From an uncultured Rikenellaceae bacterium (GTDB taxonomy: Bacteria; Bacteroidota; Bacteroidia; Bacteroidales; Rikenellaceae): a DNA stretch of 21,175 nt. Positions 13,324 through 20,793 of the stretch are shown piece after piece. The stretch spans positions 1 to 21,175 of the forward strand of contig CAMRVW010000018.1 in NCBI GenBank assembly GCA_947054185.1, in the 5' to 3' direction. The notes beneath the pieces are model-generated. The model ran no database searches. It was not told the DNA's origin and worked only from the letters and a program-made list of their open reading frames with translations. The position numbers and the translations under genes were made by a program. Each line of letters starts with the position of its first letter. Position 1 is the stretch's first letter.

Positions 13324-15501
13324 ATGAAAAAATTACTGACAATCATGGCCATGGCTATAACCGCACTTACGGGATGCGATGACGGCACCGACAACTCTTA
13401 CGTGCCCAGGTTGACCCAGGCAGAGAAAGAGGCCGGTGTTTTCACCGCCGAGGTGATGCTCAAGATGAAGCGTCTGGGTGACTCGCGCCTCTCTCCCGAC
13501 GGCACCCAGGTGCTTTACGGGGTGACGGTGTATAATGTCGACCTGAACAAAAGTTACACCAACCTGTGGGTAAAGCCCACCGACGAGTATGAGGGTGACG
13601 ATGCCGTCAAGATAACCAAAGGCGACTTCAAAGACCATAACGCACGTTGGGCCGAGCAGGGTCGCAAGATATATTTCCTCTCTGACCGCAGCGGCAAGAC
13701 AGCCATATGGAGCGTGTCGCCCGACGGAAGCGACCTTACGCTTGCCGTCGAGCCGTCGGAACAGATAGACGCCTTCGAGATATCGCCCCGCGGCGACATG
13801 ATACTTTACGCAACGCACGTTAAGGTGGACCGCACGGCGCAGGACATGTATCCCGACTATGACAAGGCGCGCGTCAAGATATACGACGACCTTATGGCCC
13901 GCCACTGGAACTATTGGCTCGACGGCACATTCAGCCACATCAAGATAGGCAAATTCGACGGCAAGAGCATAACCGACGTCAAAGACATAATGGAGGGCGA
14001 GGCCTGGGATGTGCCCATGGCGCCCTATTTCGACATGTCGGAGGTGGCATGGAACAACGAGGGCACCCAGATAGCCTATTCGGCCAAGAAGCTGCACGGA
14101 TATGACTATGCAGTGAGCACCAATTCAGACATTTACCTCTATGACATAGCCAGCGGCAAGACACGCAACCTCACCGAGGGCATGCCCGGGTATGACCGTT
14201 ACCCCGTATTCTCACCCTCTGACAGGCGCATAGCGTGGACCAGCATGGCGCGTCCCGGCAACGAGGCCGACAAAGAGCGCCTGTTTGTAATGGAGCTGGC
14301 GACTGGAGAGAAGAGTTACATAACCAAAGATTTCGATTACAACGCCGCCTCGGTAAACTGGGCAGACAACAACACCCTCTATTTCATAGCCCCCATAAAG
14401 GCCACGCACCAGATATGCAAGGCCACCGTGGAGCCCCGCGGCGACGTGGAGGTGATAACCGACGGGCTGCACGACTATGTATCGCTCTCGATGCAGAGCG
14501 GCCGCATAGCTGCCGAGAAGACCACACTGCTGATGGCCGCAGAGCTGTTTGAGGTCGACCCCCGCGACGGAGAAGAGACTCAGCTCAGCTTTGTCAACAA
14601 GCATATTTACGACAGCATAAAGATGGCGTCGGTGCAGAAAAGGTGGGTCAAGACAACCGACGGCAAAGAGATGCTCACATGGGTGATTTTGCCCCCCGAC
14701 TTCGATCCCGACAAGACATATCCCACCCTCCTTTACTGTCAGGGCGGCCCTCAGAGCGTTGTAAGCCAGCGGTGGAGCTATCGTTGGAACCTTGCCCTGA
14801 TGGCATCGCAGGGTTATGTGGTGGTGGCGCCCAACCGCAGAGGCCTTCCCTCTTTCGGTCAGGAGTGGCTCGACCAGATATCGGGCGATTACAGCGGCCA
14901 GAACATACGCGACTATCTCAGCGCCATTGACGACGTGAGCCGCGAGCCGTGGGTGGACAAGAACCGTCGCGGTTGTGTCGGCGCAAGCTATGGCGGTTAC
15001 TCGACATATTATCTGGCAGGACATCATCAGAAACGTTTCAAGGCATTCATAGCACACTGCGGCATGTTCAACCTCGAGAGCTTTTACGGCAGCACCGAGG
15101 AGCTGTGGTTCCCGCGCAACGACTTGGGCGGCCCTTACTGGAGCAACAACGCCACGGCCAAACGCTCGTATGCCAACTCACCTCACAAGGCCGTGGCCGA
15201 ATGGGACACTCCCATTATGATAATGGTGGGACAGCTCGACTATCGCATACCGTACACCGAGAGCCTTCAGGCCTTCACAGCCGCACGTTCGCGCGGTCTC
15301 GACTCACGGTTGGTGTTCTTTGAGGATGAGGGCCACCAGGTGTTCAAGCCGCAGAACTCACTGGTATGGCACAACGAGTTTTTCAACTGGCTCGACAAGT
15401 ATGTCAAGAACCCCAAGGAGGTGAAGCGTCAGCCGCGTCCCGAGGATAATCAGCGTCCCGCCCCGACGGCGACGGAAGAGAAACCCGCACGCAGAAGGTA
15501 A
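13324..15501 (+). CDS. S9 family (prolyl oligopeptidase-like) serine peptidase, lipoprotein
   Basis: A 725-residue S9 peptidase, closest in style to the S9C acylaminoacyl/dipeptidyl-peptidase group that releases short peptides. Residues 1-17 are a lipoprotein signal peptide ending in the lipobox LTGC with C18 as the lipidated residue; acidic residues follow (CDDGTD). Residues ~45-420 are the beta-propeller with repeated SPDG, SDRSGKTAIWSVSPDG and SPSDRRIAW motifs. The C-terminal alpha/beta hydrolase has S555 in GASYGGYS, D639 in GQLDYRIP and H671 in DEGHQVF, a complete catalytic triad. The last ~30 residues are a Pro/Arg-rich tail. A clear terminator follows. Peptide foraging at the cell envelope is inferred. 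Confidence 0.94.
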   Translation: MKKLLTIMAMAITALTGCDDGTDNSYVPRLTQAEKEAGVFTAEVMLKMKRLGDSRLSPDGTQVLYGVTVYNVDLNKSYTNLWVKPTDEYEGDDAVKITKGDFKDHNARWAEQGRKIYFLSDRSGKTAIWSVSPDGSDLTLAVEPSEQIDAFEISPRGDMILYATHVKVDRTAQDMYPDYDKARVKIYDDLMARHWNYWLDGTFSHIKIGKFDGKSITDVKDIMEGEAWDVPMAPYFDMSEVAWNNEGTQIAYSAKKLHGYDYAVSTNSDIYLYDIASGKTRNLTEGMPGYDRYPVFSPSDRRIAWTSMARPGNEADKERLFVMELATGEKSYITKDFDYNAASVNWADNNTLYFIAPIKATHQICKATVEPRGDVEVITDGLHDYVSLSMQSGRIAAEKTTLLMAAELFEVDPRDGEETQLSFVNKHIYDSIKMASVQKRWVKTTDGKEMLTWVILPPDFDPDKTYPTLLYCQGGPQSVVSQRWSYRWNLALMASQGYVVVAPNRRGLPSFGQEWLDQISGDYSGQNIRDYLSAIDDVSREPWVDKNRRGCVGASYGGYSTYYLAGHHQKRFKAFIAHCGMFNLESFYGSTEELWFPRNDLGGPYWSNNATAKRSYANSPHKAVAEWDTPIMIMVGQLDYRIPYTESLQAFTAARSRGLDSRLVFFEDEGHQVFKPQNSLVWHNEFFNWLDKYVKNPKEVKRQPRPEDNQRPAPTATEEKPARRR

Positions 15502-15563
15502 CGAGGCTTCCCGGGGGATCCGTTTAAGGTTTGGCAGGGCTTTGGGGTGGCTTTCCCGAATGG

Positions 15564-15587
15564 GGCCCCGATGGAGGCATCGGGGCC
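15564..15587 (+). terminator. Strong hairpin terminator after the S9 peptidase gene
   Basis: GGCCCCGATG (15564-15573) and CATCGGGGCC (15578-15587) pair perfectly over 10 bp around a GAGG loop and are followed by TTTAT. It lies 63 bp past the stop codon. This is the best intrinsic terminator in the window. Confidence 0.75.
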
Positions 15588-15665
15588 TTTATGAGGTTTG
15601 TCGGGGAAGAACTTGTCAGAACGGGAAAGCATGACGGGGTGGAACATGCTCACCGGTTTGGATGA

Positions 15666-15687
15666 GGCATAACGGGTTTGTTATGCC
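15666..15687. repeat. Short perfect inverted repeat
   Basis: GGCATAAC (15666-15673) and GTTATGCC (15680-15687) pair over 8 bp with a GGGTTT loop. Similar GCATAA/TTATGC pieces occur in the dispersed repeat blocks at 16085-16111 and 21056-21105, so it may be a fragment of the same repeat family. Confidence 0.5.
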
Positions 15688-15730
15688 GATAGAAACGATA
15701 TTTTAAAGACTTCATTAAAGCATTACAATT

Positions 15731-15808
15731 ATGGGATTTTTAATCACACTTCTTTGCTTTTTCCCCTGGCTTGCCGAGGCTCTGAAGGATGGCGGGAAAA
15801 TCAAATAG
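15731..15808 (+). CDS. Possible 25-residue membrane peptide
   Basis: A short frame ATG to TAG encodes a peptide beginning MGFLITLLCFFPWLAEAL and ending in a charged segment with three lysines (KDGGKIK). This is a single hydrophobic helix followed by a positive tail, the common shape of bacterial small membrane proteins. The 40 bp upstream are AT-rich in a G-rich intergenic region, as for a real leader, and the terminator at 15564 isolates it from the S9 gene. No promoter match is convincing (TTTG at 15677-15680 with TATTTTAA at 15699-15706 is weak). It could be a chance frame; I see no homologue I can name. Confidence 0.4.
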   Translation: MGFLITLLCFFPWLAEALKDGGKIK

Positions 15809-15830
15809 AGCCGATTGGCTGTAATAGGGC

Positions 15831-15944
15831 GCAGGCGGCCTCATGGGGTGCGGATTCGGGGGCAAGGGTGTGGAAGATGTGATTTTGGCGTGAGGGAGAG
15901 CGGGACGGGGCCTGCGGAGGGCTAAGGCGTGAAGATGATGTGCG
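15831..15944 (+). repeat. Dispersed intergenic repeat, module 1, copy 1
   Basis: This ~114-bp block matches the reverse complement of 20530-20646. Shared runs include CTCATGGGGTGCGGATTCGG, GGGGCCTGCGGAGGGC and GATGTGCGG at the end. The differences are scattered point changes and small indels, as expected of an old repeat. It does not look coding. Confidence 0.8.
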
Positions 15945-15973
15945 GGGTGAGCGGGTTTGAGTAACCGGGCCAT

Positions 15974-16242
15974 ATATTGCTATGCGGTGTTGCGGCCCTC
16001 CGTGGGGCGGATTTCCTGCCCACCGCGAGGTGCGGGCCGCTCGGGCTTGCGTACCTCAGCCCGGGAACAAGTAATTTGTGCTTACGGCATACTTCGTAAT
16101 GCCGGGCATAAGGGAGTGTGGCGGGTTTCGTTTACTCAGACTGCGATGGGGTTACGAGCCTCCGCGGGGGATTTTCTGCCCACCGCGAGATGCGGGCCGT
16201 TGCGGCTCGTACCTCGCCGCCATGCCGGAACGGAAAGCCATG
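15974..16242 (+). repeat. Dispersed intergenic repeat, module 2, copy 1
   Basis: This block matches the reverse complement of 20794-21175. Shared runs include ATATTGCT, GCGGCCCTCCG, GGGCCGCTCGGG, ATGCCGGGCATAAGG and GGGGTTACG. It also carries an internal direct repeat (16011-16057 and 16171-16215), both containing CTGCCCACCGCGAG, TGCGGGCCG and CGTACCTC. A CGGCAT/ATGCCG hairpin lies at 16085-16104. Open frames across it are long only because of its composition; I do not consider them genes. The remaining DNA to 16384 has no gene I can support. Confidence 0.8.
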
Positions 16243-16384
16243 CGGAACGAGAACTTGCTGCAACAAAACCCTGCCGCGCAAAAATCCGCGGGCACCCGAA
16301 GATTCCAAAGGGCCAAGAGGGCAAAAAATTCCAAACAAACCGGAGTGCGGGACACATTACAGGTTTGAAAACAGTTTTTTGATT

Positions 16385-17698
16385 ATGACAGACAAGGAGG
16401 CGATAGACCGTTTGATGTCGATACCCATGTTTCAACAGGTGGGAGGGGCGGCATATAATCCGGGGACAGAGCGCATAGAGGCGTTCTGTCGTTTTTTGGG
16501 CGACCCTCAGAAGAGGTTCAAGTCGATACATGTGGCGGGTACGAACGGCAAAGGGTCGGTGTGTCACATGACGGCGGCGCTGCTTATGGAGTGCGGGCTC
16601 AAGACGGGACTTTACACCTCGCCCCACATCTGTCACGTAAGCGAACGCATATGCATAGACTCCAAGGCGATAGACCAGTCGGCGATAACGGACTTCATGA
16701 CCCGCGCCATGCCTTTCATAGAGGAGCACAACCCCTCGTTTTTCGAGGTGACCACCGCGATGGCTTTCGACAGGTTTGCCGCAGAGGGGGTTGATGTGGC
16801 GGTGATTGAGACGGGGCTGGGAGGACGGCTCGACGCCACCAACGTAATAACGCCGCTTTTGAGCGTTATAACCAACATAAGCAGAGACCATACTTCGATA
16901 TTGGGTGATGACATAACATCCATAGCCACGGAGAAAGCCGGCATCATAAAGCCCGACACACCTGTGGTGGTGGGCCTTACAGAGGCTGAAAGCGCGGTGG
17001 TGTTCATAGACAAGGCCCACGAGTGTCGTGCTCCGCTTACATTTGCAGATAAGATGTATCGGGTATTGTCGCACCGTCTCTCAGATGACGGGACGGCCAT
17101 TTTCGAGGTGGAGAGCATGCTTGACGGCTATCATTTCACCCTCTCGACCGACCTTGCCGGAGCATATCAACGCCTCAACATACCCACATTTCTGGCTGTG
17201 GCAGAGCGCCTGCGCGACAGCGGCTTAGAGGTGACGCCCGCACACATAACGGCGGCACTCGCTCACGCGGCCGAACGCACAGGACTCAAAGGACGGTGGC
17301 AGGTGTTGGCCCGCGAGCCTCTGACCGTTTGCGATGCGGGTCATAACGAGGCCGGCATCGGCGAGGCCGTAAGTCAGCTTGCCGCCATGAAGGAGCAGGG
17401 GTTGTTCGACAGACTCTTTTTCGTGCTCGGGGTGGTGGCCGACAAAGACCTCGACCGCATATTACCGTTGTTGCCCAAAGAGGCCCGTTACATGTTCACA
17501 CGTCCTTCCGTGCACAGGGGATTAGATCATAACACGCTGGCAGCCAAAGCCAAAGAGGCCGGACTGACAGGCAATGCCGCCCACGATGTGTTTGAGGCTC
17601 TAAGGCAGGCTGAAAAAGAGGCAGCCCCCTCTGACATGATATTCATAGGAGGGAGCTGCTATCTTATAGGCGACCTTTTGACAGGGGCTAAAGATTGA
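16385..17698 (+). CDS. folC: Bifunctional folylpolyglutamate synthase / dihydrofolate synthase
   Basis: Adds glutamate to dihydropteroate and then to folates, producing and retaining the cofactor used by ThyA and FolA elsewhere in the window. The 437-residue protein has the P-loop HVAGTNGKGSVCHM (49-62), TGLYTSPHICHVSERI, FFEVTTAMAFDRF, VIETGLGGRLDATNVI and SRDHTSILGDDITSIATEKAGI, all FolC signatures, and a C-terminal Mur-ligase-like domain with CDAGHNEAG. The frame is open back to 16118, but that part is repeat-derived DNA; the ATG at 16385 fits the family N-terminus. Its last 11 bp overlap the stop of the convergent DUF4837 gene. Confidence 0.95.
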   Translation: MTDKEAIDRLMSIPMFQQVGGAAYNPGTERIEAFCRFLGDPQKRFKSIHVAGTNGKGSVCHMTAALLMECGLKTGLYTSPHICHVSERICIDSKAIDQSAITDFMTRAMPFIEEHNPSFFEVTTAMAFDRFAAEGVDVAVIETGLGGRLDATNVITPLLSVITNISRDHTSILGDDITSIATEKAGIIKPDTPVVVGLTEAESAVVFIDKAHECRAPLTFADKMYRVLSHRLSDDGTAIFEVESMLDGYHFTLSTDLAGAYQRLNIPTFLAVAERLRDSGLEVTPAHITAALAHAAERTGLKGRWQVLAREPLTVCDAGHNEAGIGEAVSQLAAMKEQGLFDRLFFVLGVVADKDLDRILPLLPKEARYMFTRPSVHRGLDHNTLAAKAKEAGLTGNAAHDVFEALRQAEKEAAPSDMIFIGGSCYLIGDLLTGAKD

Positions 17699-18671
17699 CG
17701 TTTCTTACGATGCTTTCCATCTGGCGTATGAAGTTGCGGCGTCCTTTGGACTGTTTGGGCGAATAGACATACTCGTCGATGGTGACGGCACGGCCGCGGG
17801 CCTTGTCGATGGTGGTGTAACTGACAAAGGGACCGCCCATGAAGTCGCCCTCGACATCCCAGAAGCCGCGCACCTCGGCCCATGTGCGTCCGTCTATGAC
17901 AACAGGGCGTATGACGGGCGGTATGTATGTCGAGGTGGTCATGTAACTGCCGTCGGAGGGGCCGGGTATGAGGGCCGTGAAGGCATTGCGCCGGACCACT
18001 ATCTCATTGACGCCAAAACGAGAGGCGGTATCGACGGGATATGAATATATGACGATGCCTTGACTTGTGAGCGGGGTCTCGTAAGAGATCCACATGAAAT
18101 CGGGAGATATGGAGTTGCGCAGTTTGTATCCGCGCGGTATGGTCATATCAATGCCGAACATGGCGCGCACGGAGTCGGCAAGCGATTTGTCGGGGAACTT
18201 GCGGGCACGGGCGGCGAAACGCTCTATCTCGGTATCGTCGAGAAGGCCTATGATGCGGTCGGCATGGCGCGACAGATAGGCGGCAAGGGTGTCGGCGTTG
18301 GAAGAGTGCATCATGAGCTCTATCTGCGGGGCGGCGTCGACATCGTATGCCACGTCTATGCCGGTGGCGGCAGAGGGCGATATATCCATGCGAATGATGT
18401 TGCGGTGGCGCACCAGCACGTTACTGAAACGGTCGGGCGTGGTGTGCACTATATCGAAGAGTGGCTCGGGCTGGTTGAGCATCGGAGCCTCCTGCTCGAG
18501 GATGGCACAAAGGGTGTCGCCCACAGCGCCTTGCCACAGGGTGTCGGGGGCCACAACCACAATTTCGTAAGGGGCTCCGGTGGAGGGGGTTTTGTATTGT
18601 TTGCCCGAGCCGTTGTTGCAACCCGGCAGCATGGCCATGGCAAAAACGGCCGATAACAGTATGTTTTTCAT
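17688..18671 (-). CDS. DUF4837 family lipoprotein
   Basis: A 327-residue Bacteroidetes-specific protein of unknown function. The signal peptide MKNILLSAVFAMAM ends in lipobox LPGC with C18 lipidated; the residues after it (NNGSGKQ) are neutral to basic, so an inner-leaflet/periplasmic location is more likely than surface display. The mature protein opens with APYEIVVVAPDTLWQGAVGDTL and later shows ADRIIGLLDDTEIERF, PRGYKLRNSISPDFMWISYETP and VRGFWDVEGDFMGGPFVSY, which I recognise as DUF4837 features. It overlaps the folC 3' end by 11 bp tail-to-tail and has a perfect -7 box upstream. Confidence 0.88.
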   Translation of the reverse strand: MKNILLSAVFAMAMLPGCNNGSGKQYKTPSTGAPYEIVVVAPDTLWQGAVGDTLCAILEQEAPMLNQPEPLFDIVHTTPDRFSNVLVRHRNIIRMDISPSAATGIDVAYDVDAAPQIELMMHSSNADTLAAYLSRHADRIIGLLDDTEIERFAARARKFPDKSLADSVRAMFGIDMTIPRGYKLRNSISPDFMWISYETPLTSQGIVIYSYPVDTASRFGVNEIVVRRNAFTALIPGPSDGSYMTTSTYIPPVIRPVVIDGRTWAEVRGFWDVEGDFMGGPFVSYTTIDKARGRAVTIDEYVYSPKQSKGRRNFIRQMESIVRNVNL

Positions 18672-18802
18672 ATCTTTTTATGTTTTTTTCGTTTTAACAT
18701 CCCCCTCGAGCGGTATATTGTGTATGCCGGGACTGCCGCAAATCACTTTTCCAAGTTTGTTTCGGGCCATCGCATAGCCCGCGTAAGCAGAGTGCCGATT
18801 TT

Positions 18803-18810
18803 CAAAGGTA
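18803..18810 (-). promoter_or_regulatory. -7 box for the DUF4837 gene
   Basis: On the minus strand TACCTTTG is an exact TAnnTTTG match. Transcription from near 18796 would give a leader of about 125 nt. No clear -33 TTG is present. It faces the plus-strand box at 18823-18830. Confidence 0.5.
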
Positions 18811-18822
18811 TGAATTTTATTG

Positions 18823-18830
18823 TAAATTTG
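18823..18830 (+). promoter_or_regulatory. -7 box for the polysaccharide deacetylase-ubiX unit
   Basis: TAAATTTG is an exact TAnnTTTG match 35 bp before the ATG at 18866, a normal distance. The region around 18799 offers only a T-rich -33 substitute. The minus-strand box at 18803-18810 lies inside this promoter's spacer. Confidence 0.5.
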
Positions 18831-18865
18831 TCGACATAAATTTAAAAACATCGGTTACGTAAATC

Positions 18866-19483
18866 ATGTATATACACCCGCCAAAATTCATAACACGCCT
18901 GTTTCCCGACCTGCGTTGGGGTTTTGACCCCGCCGAATATGCCGGACGTGTGTTCATTACATTCGACGACGGCCCAACACCGAGCGTGACACCGTGGATA
19001 ATAGAGACTTTGCGCAAATTCGGTGCCAAAGCCACCTTTTTCTGTCTGGGCAAAAACGTCGAGCAATATCCCGACCTTTACCGCCTGATAAAAGATAACG
19101 GCCATGTTGTGGGCAACCACACATACAGTCACATGAAAGGTTGGGGCAACACCCCCGGTCGATACATCGAAGATGTGGACCTGGCCGACAGCTTCATACA
19201 TTCCAACCTGGTGCGTCCTCCTTACGGACGTATAACGCCGTCGCAGGCCAGACGCATGTCGGAACGGTACAACATAATAATGTGGGATGTGCTGTCGCGC
19301 GATTACAGCCGCACACTCTCTCCGGCGGCCTGTCTGAGGAACGTGACCAAGCATCTGAGGTCGGGTTCGATAGTGGTGTTTCACGACTCGGTGAAGGCAT
19401 TCCGCAACATGAGTTACGCCCTGCCCCGCACATTGGAGCATGCGGCCAAATCAGGCCTTACGTGCGAAGGGATAGTGTTGTAA
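18866..19483 (+). CDS. Polysaccharide deacetylase (NodB homology, carbohydrate esterase 4)
   Basis: Removes N- or O-acetyl groups from a glycan such as peptidoglycan or chitin-like material; substrate not known. All five CE4 motifs are visible in the 205 residues: TFDDGPTPS (32-40; D34, D35), HTYSH (H85, H89), RPPYG (117-121), MWDVLSRDY (139-147) and VFHDS (H173, D174). The catalytic domain makes up the whole protein. No signal peptide or membrane anchor is seen at the N-terminus (MYIHPPKFITRLFPDLRWGF), which is odd for a wall-modifying enzyme. ubiX follows after 26 bp. Confidence 0.93.
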   Translation: MYIHPPKFITRLFPDLRWGFDPAEYAGRVFITFDDGPTPSVTPWIIETLRKFGAKATFFCLGKNVEQYPDLYRLIKDNGHVVGNHTYSHMKGWGNTPGRYIEDVDLADSFIHSNLVRPPYGRITPSQARRMSERYNIIMWDVLSRDYSRTLSPAACLRNVTKHLRSGSIVVFHDSVKAFRNMSYALPRTLEHAAKSGLTCEGIVL

Positions 19484-19509
19484 GCTGAAAGCCATTTGAT
19501 GACAAGATT

Positions 19510-20061
19510 ATGAAGGTATTTGTGGCGATAACCGGAGCCAGCGGCTCTATATACGGCCGTCAGCTGATAGAGCGTCTCGTGGCCCGTGATGAGATAGAGC
19601 GGGTGTGGGTGTCGTTTACGGACAACGGCCGCAGGGTGTTTGATCTCGAGCAGCCCGGGTATGACGTGGCCGCCATGTCCAAGGTGCGACTGTTGCAGCC
19701 TGACGATATGTTCTCGCCCCCGGCATCGGGCTCGGCATCGGTGGATGTCATGGTCATAGCACCGTGTTCCATGGGGACGGCGGGCAGGGTTGCATGCGGG
19801 GTGTCTGACACTCTCATATCGCGGGCTGCCGACGTGATGCTCAAAGAGCGACGCAAGCTCATACTTGTGGTGCGGGAGACCCCTTGGAGTCTGGTTCACC
19901 TTCGCAACATGACCGCATTGGCAGAGGCCGGAGCGACCATTGTGCCTGCTGCGCCGTCATTTTATTTCGCTCCCAAAACGATAGAGGAGCTCTCGGCAAC
20001 GGTAACCGACAGGGTGATGGCTCAGATGGGATTTGAGCAGCCAAGGCAATGGGGAGAGTAA
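19510..20061 (+). CDS. ubiX: Flavin prenyltransferase UbiX
   Basis: Prenylates FMN to make the prenyl-FMN cofactor needed by UbiD-type decarboxylases. The 183-residue length matches the family (E. coli 189). Signatures are ITGASGSIYGRQLIE (7-21), IAPCSMGTAGRVACGVSDTLISRAADVMLKE in the centre (C in APCSM), LVVRETPWSLVHLRNM and the C-terminal PAAPSFYFAPKTIEEL. It follows the deacetylase gene by 26 bp, probably in one transcript. A partner UbiD is not in the window, so the client reaction (quinone synthesis or aromatic acid decarboxylation) is unknown. Confidence 0.95.
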   Translation: MKVFVAITGASGSIYGRQLIERLVARDEIERVWVSFTDNGRRVFDLEQPGYDVAAMSKVRLLQPDDMFSPPASGSASVDVMVIAPCSMGTAGRVACGVSDTLISRAADVMLKERRKLILVVRETPWSLVHLRNMTALAEAGATIVPAAPSFYFAPKTIEELSATVTDRVMAQMGFEQPRQWGE

Positions 20062-20175
20062 GGCGCGACATCATGAAGCAGGCCTGACTGCGCATACCGA
20101 GAGAAAAACAACAGCAGAGCAGGCTGTGGGCGTCAGATTGTCTGCAACGGTAAATACATTAAAAACAGGAAGACT

Positions 20176-20700
20176 ATGGCAACAACTGAAAGAAGAGACA
20201 TTTTGGATCATGAGTATGTCAAAATTTACACAAGTGGTTTCGGGGACATAGTTCTGCTTTTTGAGAACGAAAAAGAGAAGCCTCTTGCAGTTGGGCAAAA
20301 AATGAACGAGATAAACGAAGAGGCATATATGAACGGCTATAACTGGGACGCTCTCTTTAACTGCCATCTGGAGGAAGTTGCGCCGGATATTCTTGAAAGC
20401 ATGGAAAGTGATCCGGAAGCAGGTTCGTATGCAGCCTATTTTAAGGAGACCCGAGAGAACGAGCAAAAAGCAAAACGCTTTGCCGACATCATTATCTCTT
20501 TGATAGAAAACGAAGATGAAACATATCACCGCCGCACATCTCTTTCCCGCTTTGGCCCTCCGCAGGCCCCGCGCCGCTCTCCGTCATGCAAAAGGCACAT
20601 CTCTCACTCTCCCGACCCCGAATCCGCACCCCATGAGGCGACCTGCGGTCGGCCTCTCCCCGCCGGCTTTTGTGGGAAGGCTGTGTTTCGCGACTTTTGA
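20176..20700 (+). CDS. Imm51-like immunity protein with repeat-derived C-terminal tail
   Basis: A 174-residue product. Residues ~10-115 resemble Imm51 immunity proteins: VKIYTSGFGDIVLLFENE, then MNGYNWDALFNCHLEE, then a DPEAGSYAAYF stretch (79-89), then a C-terminal helix. Such proteins neutralise toxins delivered by neighbouring bacteria; no toxin is nearby. Residues ~118-174 are encoded by the dispersed repeat (20530-20646 and its flank), are Arg/Pro/Ser-rich and are unlikely to be original. The gene is clearly less GC-rich than its neighbours (25 G+C of 60 at 20281-20340, against 35 of 60 at 19801-19860) and uses ATA for only 3 of 9 isoleucines, so it looks acquired. AGGAAG (20167-20172) precedes the ATG. 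The family call is from memory of motifs and moderately sure. Confidence 0.6.
   Translation: MATTERRDILDHEYVKIYTSGFGDIVLLFENEKEKPLAVGQKMNEINEEAYMNGYNWDALFNCHLEEVAPDILESMESDPEAGSYAAYFKETRENEQKAKRFADIIISLIENEDETYHRRTSLSRFGPPQAPRRSPSCKRHISHSPDPESAPHEATCGRPLPAGFCGKAVFRDF
20530..20646 (-). repeat. Dispersed intergenic repeat, module 1, copy 2 (inverted)
   Basis: The reverse complement of 15831-15944, with shared runs such as CCGAATCCGCACCCCATGAG and GGCCCTCCGCAGGCCCCG. It lies inside the 3' part of the Imm51-like reading frame. Between it and module 2 (20647-20793) are short T-rich repeats of the TTTTGTC kind and nothing I can assign. Confidence 0.8.
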
Positions 20701-20793
20701 TGTCGCACTATTTTGTCGTAAGGTCTTGACACCTATTTTTTGTCCCGACTGTTTTTGTGCTCGGCAGTTTTGTCCGCAAGGCTTCTGTCACGA

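Noticed and set aside
16118..16384. N-terminal extension of folC
   Set aside because: The in-frame stretch upstream of the ATG at 16385 is translation of dispersed repeat DNA and is not part of the FolC family.
20701..20793. Short repeated TTTTGTC motifs
   Set aside because: Units are short, unevenly spaced and imperfect; they look like local low-complexity DNA between repeat modules.
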